Assembly (NCBI GenBank): GCA_947623655.1
Contig: CANQHG010000002.1
Location: 50,550-114,549, forward strand
Direction of reading: 5' to 3'
Source of the DNA: an uncultured Clostridia bacterium
Lineage (GTDB): Bacteria > Bacillota > Clostridia > Christensenellales > Borkfalkiaceae
DNA: 64,000 nucleotides
The notes beneath the pieces were generated by a model. That model had not been told where the DNA came from. It searched no databases and saw only the letters and a program-made list of their open reading frames with translations. This document shows, piece after piece, positions 15,904-24,138 of the stretch (positions within the stretch are counted from its first letter, which is position 1; each line of letters starts with the position of its first letter). The translations under genes were made by a program, and so were the position numbers.

Positions 15904-18721
15904 GTTTCCGCGACGCCTTCCTTTCTTTATAACTTCTGATGAGCTCGTGCGGCCACTTGAATTTGAACTTGCGCACCGCAATGTCCGCAAGGAACAGGAC
16001 GGCGGCAGTGATGATGAACGCAAGAGCGGGGTCTACGACCTTTTCCGTTCCCGTGACGAAATCGCGGAAAACGCTCCAGGGGTCGTCCGCCGCAACGACG
16101 GAACCGTTCCCCTTTGCGGCAAGCTCCGCCATCAAGGCTGCGGGGTCGAAATCGGCGGCCTCTGTGAACATGTCGTATTCTTCCGAATAGGAGAACGTTT
16201 TATAGGTATCCGCCGTGGCGATAATGTTGCCGTCTTTGTCGACTTTATTGAGGACGATCCGATAGGTACCGCTCTTTTTGACGACGAACGTGGAGCGGGT
16301 GTAACGATTTTCCGCATTGAGGTCGGCCGTGACATAGAGATCGCCGTTTTGGGCGTCCGTCTTCGCGTTGAGCGACGTGGTGACTTCCCCGTCGTCGGTG
16401 TATTCAATGATACTGCCTTGAATGGTCTCCCCCTCGTTGAGGCTCGTATAGATATTCAGACGGTTGAAATAATTGTCTTCCTCGAGCTCCATTCTGATAG
16501 AATTGGGACGGATATTGGACGTCGGCATCAGGTTGGAGACGATATTCAGGAGCAATTTCTGTCCGTTTTCGTCCGATAGGAAATTGGCAGACCAGTGGTT
16601 GTTCAGATCGCACATGAAGCTTCCGACCATCCCTTCGCCGAATTTCCACTGCGCGTAGATGGGAACTTCGAACTGTCCGACGAGAATGGTATCGGCGCGT
16701 TCCCGCGCACGAACGCCGTAGAAACCGCCCAGCGTCGCGTCGAGCGCACGGGCCGTCTGCTTGATGACGTTGCCCTCTGCGTCGAGGTCTTCGACAAGGC
16801 CGTATTTCACGCCCGAGACGACTTGCGAGAGCTCGTTCGCAACGGAGGGGTGAAAATCTTCCTCGGTGAGTTCCTTGATCGCGGGCGCGTTCAGGTCGTT
16901 GATGAGCGATCCCAGAAGATCGTGCTCGCTGTCCGCCAAAAACAGCTTGCCGTCGCTCTCTTTTACGATATCTTCGAGCACCTTTGCGGGGTCGGAACCC
17001 GCGGTCATGTCGATTCCGATCGCGGAGAACGTGATGCCGTTGTTGCGGTAGTACCGCCTGACTTCGGGCATATAGTCCTCGGGCTGGTCGCCGGGGAGAC
17101 CGTCGGTAATGAGAATGACGTGCCGTCTGTCGACGCGCTGTTCTGCGACGAGAGCCCGTCCCGCACGCGTGATGGCGGGCGTGTACTTCGTGCCGCCCGA
17201 GCCCGAAATGTTATCGATCGTCTCTCTGATCGTCGTTTCCTCGGTGCGCGAAGTGAGCTGAAGCTCGGTGTGATAGCTGTCTTCCAGCGTGACGATGCCG
17301 ACGTAATCGCGCTCGGTCAAAGCGTCGAGGCAGATCTTCGCGCCGTTTTTCGCCCATTCGATCTTTTCGCCGGACATGGAGCCCGAGATATCAATGACGA
17401 GGACGACGCCGACGGGCGGCGTATAGTCGACCGCCTGCACGGGCAGCATCTGTTGGAGAAGAGTGTTTCTGAGGTCGAAACGGTTGTAGGCGTGCGCCGT
17501 GCCGTCTGCATTGTTGCCGCCCGCGGTGAAAAGGCCGCCGCCGTAATCATATACATAGGAATAGAGAAGCTCATCGAGCGCGTACGGCGTGAGATCGCCG
17601 CTCGCGATGTTGTTGAGAATGATCTGGTCGTAGTCGAGGAGTTCGTCGACGGTCGTCGGCACATGGGTGCTCGACGCGAGGTGCAAAACGGTGACTTCGT
17701 AATCGGCGCCCTCTTTCTCCTGCGCAAGAAGAGAAGAAATCGCGTCGGATTCATGCTCGTCTTTGCCCTGATCGATGACGAGAACGCGGTCGTAGACCTC
17801 GAGATAGATATAGGAATAGTATGTGTTATTCTCTTCGAGTTTGTCGTTGCTCTCCGTCGCTTTGATCCGGATCTCGTGCAACCCTTCCGTCGTAAACTTC
17901 TTGGTGAAGTTGACGACTTGCGTGCCCGCGGCAATGTCGACCGTCTGCACGCCCGTGTCGCTGTCGAACTCGCCGTTATCGAACAGTTCGATGACGGTGG
18001 AACGGGCGCCGTTTTTAGACGTCACATCGACGGCAATGGTGCACTCCTCGTTGACGTTGACGTGGTATGTGGGAAATTCCACGCCGATGACCTGCACGTT
18101 ATCGGTGCTGTAGTCGGAATTGATATATACTGTATCGATCTTCGTCCCCTGCGCGGAGATGGAACGGATGACGTTGGTCGCTTCCTCGTCCGTCTCCTTG
18201 CCGTCGGAAATGAGAACGATCTTCGCGGAGTCGCGATAATTGAAGAGCGTGCTCGTATAGCGGAGCGCCGCCGCGATATCCGTCGCGGACGTGTCGGGAA
18301 GCGGTGCGTTCTGATATTGTTCGAAAATGGTCTCCGTGTCGAACGTCAGCGGTACGGCGTATTGCTGCGTGAACCCGAACGTCACGACGCCGACTTTGTA
18401 GTTATCGTATTTGCTCTCGCTGATCACCGTCCTCATGAAGTCTTCGCGCGCGTCTTTCGACTCTTCGGTGGTGTCCGAAACGTCGACAAGGAGGATAATC
18501 TCGTTTTCCACGTTCGGGATACGGTATTGGAACTTCATCCCGGAGAGGACGCTGATGCACAGCGTCATGACGCACATGTGCAGAACCATGGAGACGATAC
18601 GGTTGCGCGTCTTGCGATAGCGCTTGGGAAGCAAGAAATAGGTGATGAGCGTCAGGGCCAAAGCGGGGATCAGGAGAAGCATCAGCCAAGGCCTGTCGAA
18701 TGTAATGGTAAAATCGGTCAT
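15896..18721 (-). CDS. Membrane-anchored double VWA protein
   Basis: This 941-aa protein has two N-terminal membrane helices (~10-28 and ~42-60). A first VWA-like domain (~72-200) has a degenerate metal site (DVSDTTE rather than DxSxS). A glutamine-amidotransferase-like fold follows (~300-400; YDYGGGLFTAGG). The second VWA domain (~415-600) has an intact MIDAS motif (DISGSMSG) and a later TDGLPGD. Beta-rich domains and a C-terminal helix (~890-910) with a basic tail complete it. The extracytoplasmic bulk is therefore held by helices at both ends. It is preceded by AAAGGAGGAGCCGC, 12 bp after the previous gene. It resembles Bat-type and YfbK-type VWA proteins that work with MoxR ATPases. The substrate is unknown. 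Confidence 0.87.
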   Translation of the reverse strand: MTDFTITFDRPWLMLLLIPALALTLITYFLLPKRYRKTRNRIVSMVLHMCVMTLCISVLSGMKFQYRIPNVENEIILLVDVSDTTEESKDAREDFMRTVISESKYDNYKVGVVTFGFTQQYAVPLTFDTETIFEQYQNAPLPDTSATDIAAALRYTSTLFNYRDSAKIVLISDGKETDEEATNVIRSISAQGTKIDTVYINSDYSTDNVQVIGVEFPTYHVNVNEECTIAVDVTSKNGARSTVIELFDNGEFDSDTGVQTVDIAAGTQVVNFTKKFTTEGLHEIRIKATESNDKLEENNTYYSYIYLEVYDRVLVIDQGKDEHESDAISSLLAQEKEGADYEVTVLHLASSTHVPTTVDELLDYDQIILNNIASGDLTPYALDELLYSYVYDYGGGLFTAGGNNADGTAHAYNRFDLRNTLLQQMLPVQAVDYTPPVGVVLVIDISGSMSGEKIEWAKNGAKICLDALTERDYVGIVTLEDSYHTELQLTSRTEETTIRETIDNISGSGGTKYTPAITRAGRALVAEQRVDRRHVILITDGLPGDQPEDYMPEVRRYYRNNGITFSAIGIDMTAGSDPAKVLEDIVKESDGKLFLADSEHDLLGSLINDLNAPAIKELTEEDFHPSVANELSQVVSGVKYGLVEDLDAEGNVIKQTARALDATLGGFYGVRARERADTILVGQFEVPIYAQWKFGEGMVGSFMCDLNNHWSANFLSDENGQKLLLNIVSNLMPTSNIRPNSIRMELEEDNYFNRLNIYTSLNEGETIQGSIIEYTDDGEVTTSLNAKTDAQNGDLYVTADLNAENRYTRSTFVVKKSGTYRIVLNKVDKDGNIIATADTYKTFSYSEEYDMFTEAADFDPAALMAELAAKGNGSVVAADDPWSVFRDFVTGTEKVVDPALAFIITAAVLFLADIAVRKFKFKWPHELIRSYKERKASRKHE

Positions 18722-18733
18722 GCGGCTCCTCCT

Positions 18734-20731
18734 TTATTTATTGTCGCGCGATTGCAACAGCCACTCGATAAAGAGCAACGAGACAAGCGCCACGGCGACC
18801 CACAAAAGCAATTCCTGTACGGTATTGTCGGGCTTTTCTTCGATCACAGGCTCGGACAATACGTCTTCCGTCGCCCAGATGTTGCTCTCTGCGGCGGGTA
18901 TCTTCACAAAAATTTTCAGATCGGTCGTACTGCCGTTGAAATAAGAATTCTGTCTGAGCGTATAGACGCCCGGGGTAGTGAATGTGAGCGGGATCGTGAA
19001 CGAAACCGCGTCTTCGGGTCTTTCGTACGTCCCGAGCACCGTGTTGTTCGCATCGCGGACTTCGAGCACGGAACCGCGGGGATTGACCGAGATCTGTGCG
19101 CCGACTTCAAACGAATTGCCGTTTACGGTGCCGGGGATAAAGAAGTTCGTGATATTGAAGAGAAGAGTGTACCATTCGGGCATCTGAACGATATTCGAAT
19201 AGTGCACGCTGAACGGCATGACGACGATCTTATTTCTCCCCTCGTTGCGGACGAGAAGAAGCGGATTTGTATCGCACGACATCAATACCTTATAGGCGGA
19301 ATCGTAGTTGAGCATATTGTACCGCGTCACAGAGATGAGCGCCGCGGAGATGTTCTTCAAGATCGGGTGTTCCTCTTCCGCCGCAAGGTACATGGAGGTC
19401 TGATACTGCTGCCGCCCCACGATGTTGAAACCTGCGCCCGTCGGCGCGATGTCGGGATCGGCAAGGAAAACCACGCCGTCCGTCGGGAGAAGGTCGGGTG
19501 CCGCATGCTCGTAGATGTAAAAATCGTAGCCTTCCGTCACAAAGGGCTGCGGCACGCCCCTCAGCTCTCTCTCAATCTCGGTAATGCGGAAATCCCACCA
19601 TTCCGAGAAGTCGTTTCTTAAAATATCGAGCGCACTCGTGAAGAACGGGTTGGGCTTTGTGCTCGTATAGAGCACGTTTACGAGCGGTTTGCGCCCGCCG
19701 TAGATCTGATAGGAGTTGTCGTCTGCAAAGGAATCCTGTTCACTCAGCGTAATGCTGATCTCCTGATACGACGTGAAGGAGGAGATTCCCTTTTGCAGCT
19801 CGGAATAGAAGATCCCGTCCGTGTCTTCGCCGCCGCCGTTGCGGAAAATGAGTGTCTGCGTCTTGCCGTCTTTGCAGTCGACGGTATGTTTGAAAGAGAT
19901 CGTATTCCCCTCGCTCGAGAGGTTGGCATTGGCGCCCTTGACCTGCACGTTCACTTCGAGCGGCCAGGAGATACCTTCCTGCCCGTAGCATGCGACCTGC
20001 ACGGTGAGCATATAATACCCGTCTTCGAGCTCGGCTTCGGCGCCGAGAATGGAAGCGTTCCACTCTTCGTTGCCCATCACGGGAACGACCTCAACGCTGT
20101 CGGGAACATAGCCGTACGTCGTATCCGTATAGAGATAGATCTTCGCGGCGGGATTTTCTGCCAAAATCTCCTCGCAGAGATCGATCGCGCCGTCGATATT
20201 CGCCGTTCCGTAAGAACAGGCCGAGGCGTCGTCGGAGTACTCCTGCAAAATATCCATGAGCGCCGAGCGGTTCCTGCGGTCGATACGCGTTGCAAGGAAC
20301 TCGGGCGTCTCGTCCGCAAGAATGACGGACATCGCCCCATCGGCTGAAAATGTGCTGTCGGAAAGTTCCGCTACGTCCCCCACCGCGCGGTGAAAGCGCG
20401 TTTCGCCGTTACTCTGCGTGTACATGCTCGCAGAAGAGTCGATGATCGCGATGACGTCCGAACGGTCGGTATTGCGATTGTAGACCAAGGCGGGACGGGA
20501 GAGAATGAGCGCCATAGCGGTAAGGATCAGAAGCTGGCAGATAAAGATCAGAATGTTTCTGAGCTTATTGACAGGGATCCTTTTCTTTCTGTACTTTAAG
20601 CTGAGCTGCCAGACGTACGTGCTTGAGACATGTTTGACCTGATAGTTCGGCTTAATGATGTAAATAAGAATGAGTACGGGGATCGTGAGAAGTCCCAGTA
20701 GCCCGAGCGGGATCAACAAACCGAGACTCAT
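18734..20731 (-). CDS. BatA-like VWA membrane protein
   Basis: This 665-aa protein has the N-terminal BatA-type region with two membrane helices (LLIPLGLLGLLTIPVLILIY and a second near 60-80) around a short basic loop. A VWA domain (~90-260) has an intact DSSASM metal motif. An amidotransferase-like segment (~340-450) and a beta-sandwich (~530-610) follow, then a C-terminal helix (ELLLWVAVALVSLLFIEWLL). Aerotolerance-type BatA proteins are known partners of MoxR and DUF58 proteins. It overlaps the DUF58 gene by 4 nt (ATGA), showing tight coupling. It probably forms a membrane complex with the neighbouring 941-aa VWA protein. The role in surface-protein folding or stress is inference. Confidence 0.88.
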   Translation of the reverse strand: MSLGLLIPLGLLGLLTIPVLILIYIIKPNYQVKHVSSTYVWQLSLKYRKKRIPVNKLRNILIFICQLLILTAMALILSRPALVYNRNTDRSDVIAIIDSSASMYTQSNGETRFHRAVGDVAELSDSTFSADGAMSVILADETPEFLATRIDRRNRSALMDILQEYSDDASACSYGTANIDGAIDLCEEILAENPAAKIYLYTDTTYGYVPDSVEVVPVMGNEEWNASILGAEAELEDGYYMLTVQVACYGQEGISWPLEVNVQVKGANANLSSEGNTISFKHTVDCKDGKTQTLIFRNGGGEDTDGIFYSELQKGISSFTSYQEISITLSEQDSFADDNSYQIYGGRKPLVNVLYTSTKPNPFFTSALDILRNDFSEWWDFRITEIERELRGVPQPFVTEGYDFYIYEHAAPDLLPTDGVVFLADPDIAPTGAGFNIVGRQQYQTSMYLAAEEEHPILKNISAALISVTRYNMLNYDSAYKVLMSCDTNPLLLVRNEGRNKIVVMPFSVHYSNIVQMPEWYTLLFNITNFFIPGTVNGNSFEVGAQISVNPRGSVLEVRDANNTVLGTYERPEDAVSFTIPLTFTTPGVYTLRQNSYFNGSTTDLKIFVKIPAAESNIWATEDVLSEPVIEEKPDNTVQELLLWVAVALVSLLFIEWLLQSRDNK

Positions 20732-21627
20732 GACATGACACCTACCTTAAGCAATTCTCCGAAAAGCGCCTTTTCGACGGGGCGGTCGGTGATGACGGAA
20801 AGAAATCCCGCCTCGCGGGAATTGCAGAAACTTTTGAGTTCGCCGCGAAAATCCCTGAGCGCTTCCTGATAGGCGCGAAGCATACTGCGCGTAATGCGGA
20901 GCTTCATGTTTTTCGGGTCTTCCATGCCGAGCGCTTCCGAATCGACGAGATGGACCCTGCCGTCGTAGGCGGGGTCGTCCTCTTCGGGCGTGAGCACCTG
21001 TATGAGCAAGACCTGACGCTTTTTAAATGTCAGATAATCCACGGCTTTTTTCCAATCGCTGTCCGTCATAAAGTCGGAAATGATAACGGAGAGCCCGTCG
21101 TTCGAGCCCGTATCGGGGCAATTCGTCACGGCGGCGCCGATATCGACATCGTCGTCGAACTCCAGGTTTTCAAGACCGCTCATCGCTCTGAAAAAGGTCG
21201 TCTTTCCCACGATGGTCCCGAAAGGATCTTCGCACTTGTCCCCTTTCATCAGTTTGAACGAAACTTTATCCATATTATGGACAGCCAAAAAGCCGAGGGC
21301 GGCTGCAAAGGCAACGGCATAAGCCGCCTTTCGGGGAGCCTCCCTCTCCATGGACGCCGAACAGTCCAAAAAAATCTGCACGTGCATCTGCCGTTCGTCC
21401 GTGAACAGCTTTAAAAAGTATTTTTCGAATCGGCTATACAAATTCCAGTCGATCCTTCTGATGTCGTCTCCCAGCATGTATTCGCGGTAATCGGCGAATT
21501 CCACAGTCTGCCCGTACGTCTTCACGAGATGCTTGCCGCCGAAAAACCCCGCGAGGTTTGCACGCAGGTTCAGCGCAAGCGTCTCGAGACGGCTGAAAAA
21601 CGCATCATTCAAGTAACTGACTTTCAT
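20728..21627 (-). CDS. DUF58 family protein (MoxR partner)
   Basis: This 299-aa soluble protein carries the DUF58 hallmark (EFADYREYMLGDDIRRIDWN, ~43-62). A VWA-like core follows with DCSASM (~87-92) and a second acidic loop (IISDFMTDSDW). DUF58 proteins occur beside MoxR AAA+ ATPases and VWA proteins and are thought to act as adaptors. No membrane helices are visible, unlike the longer DUF58 proteins with N-terminal anchors. The start overlaps the MoxR stop by 1 nt (TAATG) and the end overlaps the BatA-like gene by 4 nt. Confidence 0.92.
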   Translation of the reverse strand: MKVSYLNDAFFSRLETLALNLRANLAGFFGGKHLVKTYGQTVEFADYREYMLGDDIRRIDWNLYSRFEKYFLKLFTDERQMHVQIFLDCSASMEREAPRKAAYAVAFAAALGFLAVHNMDKVSFKLMKGDKCEDPFGTIVGKTTFFRAMSGLENLEFDDDVDIGAAVTNCPDTGSNDGLSVIISDFMTDSDWKKAVDYLTFKKRQVLLIQVLTPEEDDPAYDGRVHLVDSEALGMEDPKNMKLRITRSMLRAYQEALRDFRGELKSFCNSREAGFLSVITDRPVEKALFGELLKVGVMS

Positions 21628-22772
21628 TATTTTTTACCGAAAAGACCGCGCTTTTTTTTGTTATTCTTATTGTCAGAGATATCTTCCTCTCCGTTTTCCG
21701 AAGGGGCCGCCTCCGCGGCGGGCGTCTCTGCGCTCTCTTTCTGTGCGGAAACGGGCGCGGACGCGAGCGAAGCGGGTGCGGGAAGCTTATTCTTTTTGCA
21801 CACTTCCGAAATGACCATGCCGACGATAGCGTCGGGCGAGACGCGCTCTGCGATCGCTTCGAAATTGAGCTTGATGCGGTGACGGAGAACAGGATAAGCA
21901 AGATCGTTGATATCGGAATAGGCAACGTTGTACCTGCCCTTGATGAGCGCCATGACCTTTGCGGCCGAAATGAGCGCCTGACCCGCGCGGGGAGAAGCGC
22001 CGAGGCGCACGTACTTTTTCGCGGCCTCGGTCGCGCACTCACTGTCGGGATGGGTGGCGGAACAGAGCATCATCGCATATTTGAGCACTTCTTCCGCAAC
22101 GGGGATCTGATTGGCAGTCTCGCGCATTTTGAGCAGCTGCTCGCCGCTGCAGACGGGATCGGCAACTTCCGCCATCGTCTTCTGCGTCAGGCTGACGATG
22201 CTCATGAGCTCGTCTAAGCTGGGGTTGGGGACGATGAGTTTGAACATGAAGCGGTCCATCTGCGCTTCGGGCAGAGGATAGGTACCGTCTTGCTCGATGG
22301 GGTTTTGCGTCGCGAGCACGAAGAAAGGCTCGTTGAGCTTCCGCGATACGCCCATGACCGTGACCGTATGCTCCTGCATGGCTTCGAGAAGCGCCGATTG
22401 CGTTTTGGGGGTAGCACGGTTGATTTCATCGGCAAGGATAATGTTGCTGAAGACGGGCCCGGGCTGGAAACTGAACGTAGAATTGCCGTTGTCGTCTTTC
22501 ACGATGATATTGGTACCCGTAACGTCGGCGGGCATGAGGTCGGGCGTGAATTGGATACGGGCGAACGGCAAATCGAAGACGCGTCCGAGCGTTCTGACCA
22601 ATCTGGTCTTGCCGACGCCGGGCACCCCTTCCAAAAGAACGTTGCCGCCCGCTATCATTGCGATGACCGTACCCTCGACGACCTCTTTCTGTCCGATGAC
22701 GTCTCTCTTGATCTGCGCAAAAATGTTGTTGCTGAGTTCACTGAATTGCTTGATGTCGTTTTCCGTTACCAT
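21627..22772 (-). CDS. MoxR family AAA+ ATPase
   Basis: This 381-aa ATPase shows Walker A (GVPGVGKT, 49-56), Walker B (IILADEINR, 111-119), sensor 1 Asn (ATQNP, ~154-158) and the MoxR-typical QMDRF motif. The AAA lid domain runs to about residue 330. A ~50-residue low-complexity Ala/Pro/Glu then Lys tail (ends KKKRGLFGKK) goes beyond the usual family length of ~320-330. MoxR proteins are chaperone-like ATPases that work with VWA proteins in complex maturation. Here the VWA partners are encoded directly downstream. Translation starts after AAAGAGAGAAAATC. Confidence 0.93.
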   Translation of the reverse strand: MVTENDIKQFSELSNNIFAQIKRDVIGQKEVVEGTVIAMIAGGNVLLEGVPGVGKTRLVRTLGRVFDLPFARIQFTPDLMPADVTGTNIIVKDDNGNSTFSFQPGPVFSNIILADEINRATPKTQSALLEAMQEHTVTVMGVSRKLNEPFFVLATQNPIEQDGTYPLPEAQMDRFMFKLIVPNPSLDELMSIVSLTQKTMAEVADPVCSGEQLLKMRETANQIPVAEEVLKYAMMLCSATHPDSECATEAAKKYVRLGASPRAGQALISAAKVMALIKGRYNVAYSDINDLAYPVLRHRIKLNFEAIAERVSPDAIVGMVISEVCKKNKLPAPASLASAPVSAQKESAETPAAEAAPSENGEEDISDNKNNKKKRGLFGKK

Positions 22773-22808
22773 GATTTTCTCTCTTTATTTTTTGTAATCT
22801 CGGCTGTT

Positions 22809-23990
22809 TTAGTCGCCGCCACCTTCACTTTCGCCTTCTCCCTCGCCGTCGCCGGTCTTGGAAGAATCCTGTTGAATGGAATCGTAATAGTCCGAAATGC
22901 TGTCTTTTAAGCCGTCGTCCATCGATTCATCCGATCCCAAGCGGTCCATCGCCTCGCTGTGCGCGTCCTCATAGGTATCGCCGTAGAACGTCTGGCCGTC
23001 GATGATCTGGTTCCCCATGTCGCTCTGCGTGGCGCCGCCGGGGCCGTTCCCGCCGCCGCCGAGATTTTCCGGATCCTGTAACTGTTCGGTGGACTCGGAA
23101 CCGGGCCAAGGCGGTGCATCGGGATCGGTCTCGCCGTCCTGATTGTCGTTATCTCTCGGTTCGCGATAAATGTCGGGCGGCGCGAAACGATCGCTCTCGG
23201 CGTCTTCAACGTTCTCGGCATACTTCAAAAAGATCGCCTGCACGTCCATATTGCCCTTGACATTGACGTCTTGTCTGTATGCCTCGGTAACGCCGTCTGA
23301 CCAGCCGACAAAGATGTGCTTGTCGTCTTCCACTGCAAGAACGGCGGGCGCGTCTTCGCCCTCCGTGACGATGACTTCTTCAGAAACCGATTGTTCGTTG
23401 CTCCAATCGTCGGTATACATCACGATCGAACCGCCGCCGCTGCTGGAGACGGAATAGGTGAGCGTGAAAGTTTTAGGAAGAACGTTTTCCGAGACGAGCG
23501 AAACGCCGCTCGGAATGACGTCCGCGACATAGAGCGAGCCGACGGTGATCGCCGAGCATCCGAGAAGAACGCCGACGCCGAACGTGATGACGAGCGCCGC
23601 GGAGACGGCGATCTTCACGAGCATATGGTCGACGGAGCCGAGCGCTTTGAGCGTGTCTTCTCTCTGGCGCATTGCGATATAGGAAGGATCGTTTTCGAGC
23701 TCGACCATGGTGAGAACTCTCTCTTCGAGGCCGAGTTCGTCGACGCGCTTTGCGATCGCTTTCGTCGTGGGACGGTAAAGTTTATAATAAAACAGCGGTG
23801 CAAGGAGAGCGGTGAGCCCGACAAGAAGCCCGAGCCCGACATACAGCCCGCCTTTAAAGCCGAAGAACCAGCTGAAAAGAACGGTGAGCGACAGGGCGCC
23901 GAGGCCGATGCAAGCGCTCAGAAGAATGGATTTGAGGATCCCTTCCCGCGCGATCCTTGCGCGATATTTCTTAAACACGTTATTTGCCAT
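22809..23990 (-). CDS. Membrane protein with Listeria-Bacteroides repeat, first gene of MoxR operon
   Basis: This 393-aa protein has a cytoplasmic basic N-terminus, two adjacent membrane helices (~20-70), a cytoplasmic helical stretch (~75-120) and another hydrophobic region (~125-165). An extracytoplasmic domain (~175-260) contains one Listeria-Bacteroides-like repeat (KHIFVGWSDGV). The C-terminal ~130 residues are disordered and rich in Asp, Gly, Pro and Gln (EGEGESEGGGD at the end). The first half recalls DUF4175-like membrane proteins, which I cannot confirm. The start has an excellent AAGGAGG site 6 nt upstream. It leads the operon, 36 bp before moxR, and may be a membrane platform for the ATPase and VWA proteins. 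Confidence 0.8.
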   Translation of the reverse strand: MANNVFKKYRARIAREGILKSILLSACIGLGALSLTVLFSWFFGFKGGLYVGLGLLVGLTALLAPLFYYKLYRPTTKAIAKRVDELGLEERVLTMVELENDPSYIAMRQREDTLKALGSVDHMLVKIAVSAALVITFGVGVLLGCSAITVGSLYVADVIPSGVSLVSENVLPKTFTLTYSVSSSGGGSIVMYTDDWSNEQSVSEEVIVTEGEDAPAVLAVEDDKHIFVGWSDGVTEAYRQDVNVKGNMDVQAIFLKYAENVEDAESDRFAPPDIYREPRDNDNQDGETDPDAPPWPGSESTEQLQDPENLGGGGNGPGGATQSDMGNQIIDGQTFYGDTYEDAHSEAMDRLGSDESMDDGLKDSISDYYDSIQQDSSKTGDGEGEGESEGGGD

Positions 23991-24023
23991 TTTGAACCTC
24001 CTTATTTATTATTCTTATTTTTC

Positions 24024-24053
24024 ATTTTATCATTTTTATATGGGGTTTGTCTA
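24024..24053 (-). promoter_or_regulatory. Probable sigma-A promoter of MoxR/VWA operon
   Basis: TAGACA (24053-24048), an 18-nt spacer and TAAAAT (24029-24024) on the minus strand, ~35 nt upstream of the ATG at 23990. The surrounding sequence is AT-rich. Confidence 0.6.
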
Positions 24054-24073
24054 CTATTTTTTAAACGCATACG

Positions 24074-24111
24074 CCTCCGCACGAAATTTTCACATTCGTG
24101 CGGAGGTTTTT
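24074..24111 (+). terminator. 12-bp hairpin with U-run on the plus strand
   Basis: The perfect stem CCTCCGCACGAA / TTCGTGCGGAGG is followed by TTTTT on the plus strand only. Genes on both sides are on the minus strand, so for the giant LRR gene that ends at 24139 it offers a stem without a T-run. Confidence 0.55.
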
Positions 24112-24138
24112 GCAGATTTTAGGGCTCCTTTTGGAAAA

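Noticed and set aside
16595-19621. 1,008-aa plus-strand ORF opposite the VWA genes
   Set aside because: It is a shadow of two well-supported VWA proteins, with no domain, no ribosome site and Arg-rich composition.
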